Below are positions 14,666-21,451 of a stretch of 25,394 nucleotides of DNA, piece after piece. Below the pieces are notes generated by a model that saw only the letters and a list, made by a program, of their open reading frames with translations, was not told where the DNA came from and did no database searches. A program made the translations under genes and the position numbers. Numbering within the stretch: the first letter of the stretch is position 1; each line of letters begins with the position of its first letter. This DNA comes from Deltaproteobacteria bacterium (lineage in GTDB: Bacteria > Desulfobacterota > Syntrophia > Syntrophales > UBA5619), in the NCBI GenBank assembly GCA_026388345.1, contig JAPLJY010000152.1, positions 1-25,394 of the forward strand. Reading direction: 5' to 3'.

Positions 14666-14684
14666 TGACACTGATTTTTAATGA
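14654..14684 (+). repeat. 15-base tandem duplication at the 3' end of the dehydrogenase operon
   Basis: ACTGATTTTTAATGA occurs at 14654-14668 and again at 14670-14684. The first copy holds the stop codon of the dehydrogenase gene; the second runs into the ATGA that begins permease-tail copy 3. Confidence 0.85.
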
Positions 14685-14845
14685 GCCTTGTCATCGTGAA
14701 GGTTTTAAGTTATCCTGTCGCCGTTTCGGGCCCGGGGGTTCCGGTTGCCTTCCCCGCTTCGGATCTCTCCGGCACCGCGGCGGGTATCTGCCCCTCGTCC
14801 AGGACGACCCAGATCCGCCCGGTGGACATCATCCGGGAGATATAA
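14681..14845 (+). repeat. Permease-tail repeat, copy 3 (165 bp)
   Basis: Same length as copy 1 and still open from ATG to TAA, but the most diverged: MSLVIVKVLSYPVAVSGPG, then DLSGTAAGICPSSRTTQIRP and VDIIREI. Changes such as Lys to Arg, Phe to Ser and Ala to Pro in the helix suggest it is not selected as a membrane segment. It is probably a decaying copy of the MacB/FtsX permease C-terminus. Confidence 0.75.
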
Positions 14846-14865
14846 GGCGGGAAAGCGGGAATTTC

Positions 14866-14895
14866 ATCGTTTCCGCGCTCCAGCGCGGGAACGAT
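14866..14895. repeat. REP-like hairpin
   Basis: ATCGTTTCCGCG and CGCGGGAACGAT pair over 12 bases with one G-T wobble, around a CTCCAG loop. Its pattern resembles the widespread GTTCCC-...-GGGAAC intergenic repeats seen in many proteobacteria. It lies 26 bases before the small basic gene and may sit in its 5' leader. Confidence 0.65.
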
Positions 14896-14921
14896 AACGT
14901 TTATTACCTTAAGGAGGTGTC

Positions 14922-15032
14922 ATGAGCAAGCACAAGAAGATCGAACGGACGAAGGAGCTGGACCGTAAGCGGAGGAGAAGAGAGAAGAGCCTGAAGCTCC
15001 GGGCGAAGGAAGCGAAAGGGAAAACCAAATAG
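14922..15032 (+). CDS. Small, highly basic 36-residue protein
   Basis: An ORF of 36 codons plus stop with a near-perfect ribosome binding site (AAGGAGG, 5 bases before the ATG) and a strong terminator directly after it. The product starts MSKHKKIERTKELDRKRRRR and is more than half Lys, Arg and Glu. It contains no Cys, Trp or hydrophobic segment and should be one charged helix. I do not recognise a named family. Such proteins often bind RNA or ribosomes, but that is a guess. The own RBS and terminator make translation likely despite the length. Confidence 0.65.
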   Translation: MSKHKKIERTKELDRKRRRREKSLKLRAKEAKGKTK

Positions 15033-15050
15033 GCACGGCGGCGGAAAGCG

Positions 15051-15092
15051 GGGTTGGGGAGGCCGTGAAGGCCTCCCCAACCCTTTGTATTG
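15051..15092 (+). terminator. Terminator after the small basic gene
   Basis: GGGTTGGGGAGGCC (15051-15064) pairs perfectly with GGCCTCCCCAACCC (15070-15083) around GTGAA, followed by TTTGTATTG. It lies between convergent genes, so it may also end hcp transcription, though no T-run follows in that direction. Confidence 0.85.
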
Positions 15093-15093
15093 T

Positions 15094-16722
15094 TCAGCCG
15101 AGGATCGCCTTGAGATCCGCATCCGGCGTCGTGATCGGCTTGATCCCGAACTTCTCGACCAGGACGCCCAGCACATTCGGCGTCAGGAAGGCCGGGAGCG
15201 TCGGTCCCAGGCGGATGTTTTTGATCCCCAGCGACAGGAGCGTAAGCAAAATGACCACCGCCTTCTGCTCATACCAGGAGAGGATCATCGAGAGCGGCAG
15301 GTCGTTCACCCCGACGCCGAAGGCATTTGCCAGCGCGAGGGCCACCTGGATCGCCGAATAGGCGTCGTTGCACTGCCCCATGTCGAGGAGCCGCGGGATC
15401 CCGCCGATCGCGCCGAGCTCCCTGTCGAAGAAACGGAACTTCCCGCAGGCGAGCGTCAGGACGATACAGTCCGCCGGCACCTTCTCCACGAACTCGGTGT
15501 AGTAGTTCCGCCCGGGTTTCGCCCCGTCGCAGCCGGCCACGAGGAAGAAGTGCCGGATCTTCTTCTCCTTCACGGCCGCGACGATCTGGCCCGCAACCCC
15601 GAGGACCGCGTTGCGGGCAAACCCCGTCATCACGCTCTTTCCTTCCGCATCCGCCGCAAATCCCGGCGCCGCGAGCGCCGCCTCGATCACCGGCGCGAAC
15701 CGGCCGTTTTCGACGTGCTTTACGCCGGGCCACCCCACGAGACCGGTGGTGAAGATCCGTTCCCGGTAGGACTGTTGCGGCCTCTGGATGCAGTTGGTCG
15801 TCATCAGGACGGCCCCGGGGAACGCGGCGAACTCCCTGGCCTGGTTCTGCCAGGCGGTCCCGTAATGGCCATAGAGATGGGGGTATTTCTTGAGCCCCGG
15901 ATAGCCGTGGGCGGGGAGCATCTCGCCGTGGGTGTAGATGTTGATCCCCTTCCCCTCCGTCTGTTTCAGCAGCTCTGCAAGATCCTTCAGGTCATGCCCG
16001 GAGACGAGAATCGCCTTCCCTTTCTTCGTTCCGAGGGGAACCTTCGTGGGCGCCGGGTGGCCGTAAGCGCCGGTGTTGGCCGCATCCAGGAGCTCCATCG
16101 CCCGAAGATTCACCTGGCCGCACTTCATGGCAAGCCCCAGCATCTCCCCCAGGCCGGGCTTCGGATCGACGAGGGCGGCGAGCGCCTCATGGAGGAAGGC
16201 GAAGACTGCCTCGTCCTCCTGGCCAAGGATCAGGGCGTGGTCCACATAGGCGGCGAGCCCCTTGATCCCGTACAGAAGCGTGTGTTTCAGGGAGAGAATA
16301 TCGGCGGCGGCGGCGGGATAGGACCGGATGCCGTGTTCCCCGCCCTGGGCGATCATTCCCGAAAGATCGTCCGCCGGTTTGAATGTCACGGCCTCCCCCG
16401 ATAGATCGGCTTGGGCACCGGCCGTGCGAAGCTTCTCCAGGAGGGCGTCGCGCATGGCCGCGGTCCTGCGGATCAGGGGCAGGAAGCGGTCCGGGTCGAA
16501 ATCGACGTTGGTGACGGTGGCAAAAAGGGCCTCACAGGTGAAGACGTCGGCCGCCCGGTCGCGGATTCCCGCGTTCCTTGCCGATGCCGCGGCCTGCGCA
16601 AGGCCCGTCAGCGCATAGACCAGAAGATCCTGCAGGGCTGCGACGTCCGGCTGCTTTCCGCAGACCCCCGACGCGTCGCAGGCGATCCCTTTGACCGTTT
16701 GTTCACACTGGTAACAAAACAT
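15094..16722 (-). CDS. hcp: Hybrid cluster protein (hydroxylamine reductase), class I
   Basis: A 542-residue Hcp/prismane protein, cytoplasmic, linked to nitrosative stress defence through NO or hydroxylamine reduction. The N-terminal cubane ligands are Cys3-x2-Cys6-x8-Cys15-x5-Cys21 (MFCYQCEQT...), the compact pattern of class I proteins from anaerobes. Hybrid-cluster ligand regions are all present: SGHDLKDL (His), THGEMLPAHGYP (Glu), MTTNCIQRP, LVAGCDGAKPGRNYYTEF, TLACGKFRF and LDMGQCNDAYSAIQVA (Cys). The ATG at 16720-16722 was chosen over a TTG five codons upstream because GAGGAGG lies 7 bases before the ATG. A 116-base gap separates it from glk, with a possible regulator site. No separate Hcr reductase gene is next to it. 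Confidence 0.95.
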   Translation of the reverse strand: MFCYQCEQTVKGIACDASGVCGKQPDVAALQDLLVYALTGLAQAAASARNAGIRDRAADVFTCEALFATVTNVDFDPDRFLPLIRRTAAMRDALLEKLRTAGAQADLSGEAVTFKPADDLSGMIAQGGEHGIRSYPAAAADILSLKHTLLYGIKGLAAYVDHALILGQEDEAVFAFLHEALAALVDPKPGLGEMLGLAMKCGQVNLRAMELLDAANTGAYGHPAPTKVPLGTKKGKAILVSGHDLKDLAELLKQTEGKGINIYTHGEMLPAHGYPGLKKYPHLYGHYGTAWQNQAREFAAFPGAVLMTTNCIQRPQQSYRERIFTTGLVGWPGVKHVENGRFAPVIEAALAAPGFAADAEGKSVMTGFARNAVLGVAGQIVAAVKEKKIRHFFLVAGCDGAKPGRNYYTEFVEKVPADCIVLTLACGKFRFFDRELGAIGGIPRLLDMGQCNDAYSAIQVALALANAFGVGVNDLPLSMILSWYEQKAVVILLTLLSLGIKNIRLGPTLPAFLTPNVLGVLVEKFGIKPITTPDADLKAILG

Positions 16723-16828
16723 GGTGCACCTCCTCAAGTTTGAAGTAGCGGGACCGCGCTATTTTTTCTAAAAATACAACGCTGTCCTCGTTATGGTTTT
16801 CTCTTACACCCGCTTACGCCGGGATGGT

Positions 16829-16842
16829 TTGACTTAAATCAA
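16829..16842 (-). promoter_or_regulatory. FNR/HcpR-type palindrome upstream of hcp
   Basis: TTGAC-TTAA-ATCAA (16829-16842) is a CRP/FNR-family style half-site pair, 107 bases upstream of the hcp ATG and overlapping the glk stop. hcp genes in anaerobes are commonly controlled by HcpR, a CRP/FNR relative. A CATAAC box on the minus strand (16790-16795) could be the -10. The spacing is not ideal, so this is a candidate only. Confidence 0.35.
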
Positions 16843-17819
16843 GAAAGGAAAAAAGAGGCGGCGCCGATCAAGGCCGCCCGCGGCTCGAGGATCACGTGGA
16901 CCGGCATCCGGAAGAGGAGGTCGGCCATCCGTCCCTTGCGCCGGAAGGCCGTAAGAAACAGCCCTTCCTCGAGAAACGGGAGCAGCCGCGGTGCAATCCC
17001 GCCCCCGATGTATACGCCACCCGTGGCCAGCGTCTTCAAGGCCAGATTCCCCGCCTCCGCCCCGAGGATGGAACAGAAGAGGGTCACCGTCCGGACACAG
17101 ATACCGGTCTTTTCCGTAAGCGCCTCCTCGACGAGAACCTGCACGGGATCGGCGGCCGCGGCCAGCATTGCGGCAAGCCGGGCCGGCTCCTCCGCCGTTC
17201 TCCGCTCCCGGAGAAAGCGGTAGAGCCGCCAGAGCCCTGGACCGGAACAGACCCTTTCATAACTGACGTGATCGAACTCCTTCCGGAGCTCCCGGAGGAG
17301 ATCCGCTTCCAGCGGGCTTCCCGCTGCGAAGTCCGCATGACCGCCCTCGGAGGCATGTTCCATCGGCCGCGTCCCCTCCCGGGTCAGGAAGGCCTCCCCC
17401 AGGCCTGTCCCCGGGGCAATCACCGCGATGACCCCTTGGGCGGCCGGCTCCCCCGGGCAAAGCGTGTGAAGCTCCCGGGGTTCGAGGAGCGGCACGGCGC
17501 GGACGGTTGCCGCAAGGTCGTTCAGAAGGCAGACGGACCGGAAGCCGAACTCCCGCCTAATCGCCTCGGCCTCCGCAATCCAGGGGAGGTTGGTCACCGC
17601 CGCCCGGCCGTTGATGACCGGTCCGGCGATGGCGAAACAGGCCCGGTCCGCCGACCGATTCGTCCGTTTCAGGAACGCCCGGATCAGCGCCTCGATCCCG
17701 GAAAAACTTCCGCTGGGAAGAACCTCCTCCACCAGCGGCCGTCTCGGATCCGCACCGTCCGCAAAGATCGCCAGGCGGCTTTTCGTGCCGCCGATATCCC
17801 CGGCCAAAAGCATGGTCAT
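16839..17819 (-). CDS. glk: Glucokinase
   Basis: A 326-residue protein of the bacterial Glk family (E. coli type, not ROK). It phosphorylates glucose with ATP at the start of glycolysis. The ATP-phosphate motif GDIGGTK is at residues 7-13. Also present: FAIAGPVINGRAAVTNLPW, LLNDLAAT with the catalytic Asp near residue 101, the glycine loop APGTGLGEAFL, and SEGGHADFAAGSPLE, which contains the glucose-contacting Glu and His. The end GGVYIGGGIAPRLLPFL is the adenosine-site segment. The length is normal. The ATG overlaps the cutA stop by ATGA, so it is cotranscribed with cutA and the methyltransferase upstream. Confidence 0.92.
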   Translation of the reverse strand: MTMLLAGDIGGTKSRLAIFADGADPRRPLVEEVLPSGSFSGIEALIRAFLKRTNRSADRACFAIAGPVINGRAAVTNLPWIAEAEAIRREFGFRSVCLLNDLAATVRAVPLLEPRELHTLCPGEPAAQGVIAVIAPGTGLGEAFLTREGTRPMEHASEGGHADFAAGSPLEADLLRELRKEFDHVSYERVCSGPGLWRLYRFLRERRTAEEPARLAAMLAAAADPVQVLVEEALTEKTGICVRTVTLFCSILGAEAGNLALKTLATGGVYIGGGIAPRLLPFLEEGLFLTAFRRKGRMADLLFRMPVHVILEPRAALIGAASFFLS

Positions 17820-18148
17820 TCCTCACACGGCACCGTCAGTTCGCCCCGGAGCCAGTCGAGATAGCCGCGGCTGCCGGCGGTCACCGGAACGGCGATGATC
17901 TCCGGCGTCTCGTAGGGGTGGAGCGAGCGGACGGCCTGTTCGACGGCGCCGTAGTTTTCCTCCCGGCTCTTGATCAGGCAGAGCCACTCCCCGGCCGTCT
18001 CGATCTTCCCCTTCCAGCGGTAGATGCTCGTGATCGGCCCCACGATCTGGACGCAGGCGGCAAGCCTCGCCTCGACAAGCGTTCGGGCGATCCGCTCGGC
18101 ATCCTCCCTTTTTTCGGTCGTCGTCGTCACCTGGATGAACCCTTCCAT
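17816..18148 (-). CDS. cutA: Divalent-cation tolerance protein CutA
   Basis: A 110-residue CutA1 family protein that forms a trimer with a ferredoxin-like fold. Family marks: QVTTTTEKREDAERIARTLV, ARLAACVQIVGPITSIYRWKG, EWLCLIKSREENY and the C-terminal LHPYETPEIIAVPV. The ATG at 18146-18148 has GAGGTG 6 bases upstream; a GTG three codons earlier is the alternative. It is translationally coupled to glk downstream. It lies just below the methyltransferase gene, from which it is now separated by a 134-base mobile insertion. Confidence 0.92.
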   Translation of the reverse strand: MEGFIQVTTTTEKREDAERIARTLVEARLAACVQIVGPITSIYRWKGKIETAGEWLCLIKSREENYGAVEQAVRSLHPYETPEIIAVPVTAGSRGYLDWLRGELTVPCEE

Positions 18149-18171
18149 ATGAATCACCTCACGGGACCACC

Positions 18172-18331
18172 GTCTTCCGCACGCTGTTCAAAAATGTCCA
18201 GCTGCAAGGCCCCCGAAATCATGAGCCGTGAGGCGCCGCGGATATATGGGGACACCTTGCGGCAAGGTGTCCCCATATATCCCACGGAACGCAGCAGATG
18301 GGCGTTTTTCAACAGCCTGTCTTCCGCACGC
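18172..18331. mobile_element. MITE-like insertion with target-site duplication between cutA and the methyltransferase gene
   Basis: A 134-base element (18185-18318) is flanked by 13-base direct repeats GTCTTCCGCACGC at 18172-18184 and 18319-18331. Its ends are imperfect terminal inverted repeats (GCTGTTCAAAAATG against GCTGTTGAAAAACG read inward, partly overlapping the direct repeats). It has no coding capacity. Its core is a 43-base palindrome (18240-18282). The right-hand sequence GCGTTTTTCAACAGCCTG is, from general memory, common between genes in Geobacter-like deltaproteobacteria. It changes the last codons of the methyltransferase gene. Confidence 0.75.
18240..18282. repeat. 43-base perfect palindrome within the MITE-like element
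   Basis: GGATATATGGGGACACCTTG and its exact complement CAAGGTGTCCCCATATATCC face each other across CGG. The central 27 bases are identical to the palindrome inside azlC at 5255-5281. Confidence 0.9.
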
Positions 18332-19097
18332 ATTCGTACATCAAGATCGCCGCCGCCTGCGGGAGACTCAGGGACTCCGCCCCTCCCGCGCCGGGGATCC
18401 GCCACCGCTCATCGGTCTGCGCGAGGAGTTCTTCCGGCAGGCCGTGGCTCTCGCTCCCCATCAGGAGCGCGGTCGCCGGCCCACAGGGGTGGGGCGCAAC
18501 GCCTTCCCGGACCTCGCTTCCCACGACCCGGAAACGCCCCCGGATCTCCGCAAGAATGCAATCAAAATCGAGGCCGCCGATCACCGTCAGGTGGAAGAGG
18601 CTTCCCATCGACGCCCGGATCACCTTGGGATTCGTCACCTCACAGGAGCCCTCGCCGACGAGGACCGTCCGGAAACCGAACCAGTGCGCCGTCCGGAGAA
18701 GGGCGCCCAGGTTGTTGGGATTGTTGACCTGATAGAGGAGCAGAAGCGGACCGGGTCCGGTTGCAAGCGGACCGGACGGATCGACGGCCGGCGGGACGGC
18801 GGCCACCGCCATCACCCCCTCCGGGGACGGATCCTGGCTCAGGATCGCCCACTCGCGGTCCGTAAGCCCAAAAATCGGCATCCCGACCGGAACGCCGGCA
18901 AGGATTTCCTCCCTCCGCCCGGCCCTGTCCGCGGAGACCAGGATGGCCTCCACCGGCCGGCCGCTCCGGAGGAGCTCGCCAACGACCTTCCCGCCCTCGG
19001 CAAGGAACAACCCCTCCCTCCGGCGGTACTTTTCCATCGTCAGTTTTTCCCACCGTTTGAGCTGCGACCCGGATGGTTTTGCGATCCGTCCCGACAT
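18309..19097 (-). CDS. TrmH/SpoU family RNA 2'-O-methyltransferase
   Basis: A 262-residue SPOUT-class methyltransferase that uses S-adenosylmethionine to 2'-O-methylate rRNA or tRNA. The N-terminal substrate-binding domain starts RIAKPSGSQLKRWEKL and carries FLAEGGKVVGELL. The three SpoU motifs are complete: NNPNNLGALLRTA near residue 125, ALLMGSESHGLPEEL near 210, and IPGAGGAESLSLPQAAAIL near 235, with the trefoil-knot SAM site. GGGGAG precedes the ATG. The last residues (TGC, then stop) come from the adjacent insertion. Reconstructing the site without the element would end the protein in TVVP with a stop at 18159, just before cutA. The catalytic motifs are unaffected. Confidence 0.9.
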   Translation of the reverse strand: MSGRIAKPSGSQLKRWEKLTMEKYRRREGLFLAEGGKVVGELLRSGRPVEAILVSADRAGRREEILAGVPVGMPIFGLTDREWAILSQDPSPEGVMAVAAVPPAVDPSGPLATGPGPLLLLYQVNNPNNLGALLRTAHWFGFRTVLVGEGSCEVTNPKVIRASMGSLFHLTVIGGLDFDCILAEIRGRFRVVGSEVREGVAPHPCGPATALLMGSESHGLPEELLAQTDERWRIPGAGGAESLSLPQAAAILMYECVRKTGC

Positions 19098-19122
19098 CGT
19101 TGCGCTCCCCTGTCGTCAGGGC

Positions 19123-19145
19123 GGGCTGCCCGAACCCGGCAGCCC
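19123..19145 (-). other. GC hairpin between the flavoprotein and methyltransferase genes
   Basis: GGGCTGCC and GGCAGCCC form an 8-bp stem around a 7-base loop, 59 bases after the stop of the gene at 19205. There is no T-run on either strand, so it is at best a weak or Rho-assisted terminator. Confidence 0.4.
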
Positions 19146-19204
19146 TTCCCGATCCCTTTTTACGGGGCATTCTAACAGAGAAACCGGAAGAGAGGAAAGG
19201 GTTT

Positions 19205-20812
19205 TTAAAAAGCCTCTTTGATCGTAATGGCGAAATCCGGGCAGATATAGAGGCAGCGCAGGCAACCGATGCATTTATCCGTATGTTCGACAACGGCCGG
19301 TTTGTAGCCGCTCGGATTGAAATCCGCAGACTGTCCAAAAATGCCGAGGTTGCACACCTCCCGGCAGTAGCCGCAGTCCTTGCAGATGAGGCCGTTGACC
19401 GCCACATCGAAGTCGCGGAGATCGCAGGAGAGGCAGCGGGAAGCCTCCGCTGCGGATGCTTTCTTCGGATAGGTCCGTTCTACGGGCTCGAAGGTGGAAC
19501 AACGCCTCTTCAGCGCAATCGTCCGGGTCTCCGGCCGCTTTGTTCCTTGCGGCGCGGTCTCCGGCGGCGCCGCAGCCGTCTCTTCCGACAGGGCTTCCGG
19601 TATGATCCCCGTTCCTCCCAGGAATCGGTCGATCGATGCGCAGGCCAGTCTCCCCTGGGCGATGGCCTCGATGATGGTCGAGGGACCGCTAACGGCATCC
19701 CCACCGGCAAAGATCCCCCTCTTCGCGGTGGCCAGACTGCCCTGATCCACGCGAACCGTTCCGTTCTTCTGTCCTTCGAGATGGACCGAAGCGGCGTCCG
19801 CGGATTGACCGATCGCCATGATCAGTGTGTCGAATCCCACGACATACTCGCTGCCGGCAATCGGAACCGGCGCCCGTCTGCCGCTCGCATCCGCATCCCC
19901 TAGCCGCATCCGGATGCAGGTCGCCCGACCTTTCTCGATCCTGACCGGCGCCGTGAGATACTCGATGCAAACGCCCTCCTCAACGGCCTCGACGATCTCC
20001 TCGCTGCCGGCCGGCATCTCCGCCCGGGTCCTGCGATAGAGCTGCACCACTTCCGCACCGAGACGGATCGAGGCCCGGGCTGCATCGATCGCCGTATTGC
20101 CGCCCCCCACGACGGTCACCTTCCGGCCGATGACCGGCGCCTTGCCCTCGTTGACCTGCCTTAGAAAGGAGATCCCATCGATGACCCCGGGTGAATCCTC
20201 GCCCGTGATTCCCATCCCGGCGGGCTTCCAGGCGCCCGTTGCCACCAGAACCGCATCGAAGCCCTTCTCGCGCAGGGATTCCGCCGAGGAGACCCTCACC
20301 CCCGCAACGATTTCCACCCCGCCGTCCCGAATCATCGCGATCTCCCGATCCACGATATCCTCGGGCAGGCGATACTCGGGAATGCCGTAACGCAGCATAC
20401 CGCCGGGCATCGGGAGCGCTTCATACACGGTGACCCTGTGCCCCTGACCGTTCAGGTAGCAGGCTGCGGTCAGTCCGCAGGGACCGGAACCGATGACGGC
20501 AACCCTCTTTCCGGTAGGCGGCCGTTGGGCGATCCCCACCGGTTTCCGTCCGCCCTTCTCCGCGGCCGCCTTCTTGAGCATCCGGATGGCGATCGCTTCG
20601 TCAAACTGCGTTCTCGCGCACTTTGTCTCGCAGGGATGGACGCAGGCATAACCGCAGACAAGCGGGAATGGGATCCGTTCACGGATGACCGCGAGCGCCT
20701 TTTCGAAATGTCCCTCCCGGATATGCCTGACATACCGCGGGACATCGATACCCGCCGGACAGGCCTCCTGGCACGGGGCTGTTGACCTCTTCCCGTTCAG
20801 CATGGCACCCAT
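19205..20812 (-). CDS. GltD/NfnB-like NAD(P)-dependent flavoprotein with C-terminal ferredoxin domain
   Basis: A 535-residue electron-transfer flavoprotein. The N-terminal Fe-S region (CQEACPAGID and CGYACVHPCETKC) matches the small subunit of glutamate synthase and NfnB. FAD motif: VAVIGSGPCGLTAACYLNGQG; NAD(P) motif: VTVVGGGNTAIDAARASIRLG; FAD closure: GIFAGGDAVSGPSTIIEAIA. Unlike GltD it continues for about 100 residues with Cys-rich segments CLSCD and CKDCGYCREVCN and a cubane motif CIGCLRCLYICP. The ATG at 20812 has AAAGGAG 5 bases upstream. It is the last gene after korABC on the same strand, 85 bases behind korC. It probably takes electrons from the oxidoreductase and delivers them to NAD(P), replacing the usual KorD ferredoxin (inference). 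Confidence 0.87.
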   Translation of the reverse strand: MGAMLNGKRSTAPCQEACPAGIDVPRYVRHIREGHFEKALAVIRERIPFPLVCGYACVHPCETKCARTQFDEAIAIRMLKKAAAEKGGRKPVGIAQRPPTGKRVAVIGSGPCGLTAACYLNGQGHRVTVYEALPMPGGMLRYGIPEYRLPEDIVDREIAMIRDGGVEIVAGVRVSSAESLREKGFDAVLVATGAWKPAGMGITGEDSPGVIDGISFLRQVNEGKAPVIGRKVTVVGGGNTAIDAARASIRLGAEVVQLYRRTRAEMPAGSEEIVEAVEEGVCIEYLTAPVRIEKGRATCIRMRLGDADASGRRAPVPIAGSEYVVGFDTLIMAIGQSADAASVHLEGQKNGTVRVDQGSLATAKRGIFAGGDAVSGPSTIIEAIAQGRLACASIDRFLGGTGIIPEALSEETAAAPPETAPQGTKRPETRTIALKRRCSTFEPVERTYPKKASAAEASRCLSCDLRDFDVAVNGLICKDCGYCREVCNLGIFGQSADFNPSGYKPAVVEHTDKCIGCLRCLYICPDFAITIKEAF

Positions 20813-20897
20813 TGCAACTCCTTTCCAACTCCTATCTTCCACTTCCCTGCCGCAACCGCCGATTACGGAACCCGCGGACGGGGAAAATCCGATCTGA

Positions 20898-21434
20898 TCA
20901 TCCTGCCGCAAGATCCACACCCGCCTGAAGCGCCTTGAGGTTCATTGCCTGGACATTCCCTGAAAAACGCTTCCGGATCACCTCCGCCAGGCTCTCCGTC
21001 CGGACCATCCCCTTCATCTTAGCCATGCAACCCAGCGCGATGATGTTCGCCATCCCGACATGCCCCATCCGGCTTGCCATGTCGGTGAAGGGGTGGCCAT
21101 AAAGATGTTCTCCCGGGCATGCTTTCATCAGGGTGGTGTCATAAAAGATCGATGTCCCCTGTGCGGAGAGCCCCCGGAACTTTTCCATCGCCTCCTCCGT
21201 CAGGGCCAGCACGACATCAGCGTTCTGAACCTCCTGAAAGATGATTTCGTCCCGGTCGATGATCACCCCGGCCATGGAAAAACCGCCCCGCGTGGCGATG
21301 CCGTACGAGACGGTCTGAACGACGTTCTTTTCCTCCAGGATGGCCGCCTCCGCCAGCATGATACCGGACACCACCAGCCCCTGGCCGCCCGATCCGGCCA
21401 GAACGACCTCATATCTCTCTTTGTTTTCGTTCAT
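20898..21434 (-). CDS. korC: 2-oxoacid:ferredoxin oxidoreductase, gamma subunit
   Basis: A 178-residue protein of the pyruvate/ketoisovalerate oxidoreductase gamma family. The opening VVLAGSGGQGLVVSGIMLAE is diagnostic, followed by VVQTVSYGIATRGG and DEIIFQEVQNADVVLALTEEAM. It probably takes part in the CoA-binding interface between the alpha and beta chains. The ATG at 21434 was chosen; a GTG four codons earlier is possible, with GAGGAAG between the genes. It follows korB closely. The gamma subunit is a separate gene, as in KorABC-type and archaeal multi-subunit enzymes. Confidence 0.9.
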   Translation of the reverse strand: MNENKERYEVVLAGSGGQGLVVSGIMLAEAAILEEKNVVQTVSYGIATRGGFSMAGVIIDRDEIIFQEVQNADVVLALTEEAMEKFRGLSAQGTSIFYDTTLMKACPGEHLYGHPFTDMASRMGHVGMANIIALGCMAKMKGMVRTESLAEVIRKRFSGNVQAMNLKALQAGVDLAAG

Positions 21435-21451
21435 TTCGCTTCGCACCTTCC

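Noticed and set aside
15085..16404. A 439-codon plus-strand ORF opposite hcp
   Set aside because: It is antisense to a complete, motif-rich hcp gene, has a very Arg/Glu/Pro/His-rich composition typical of antisense reading in GC-rich DNA, and lacks a ribosome site.
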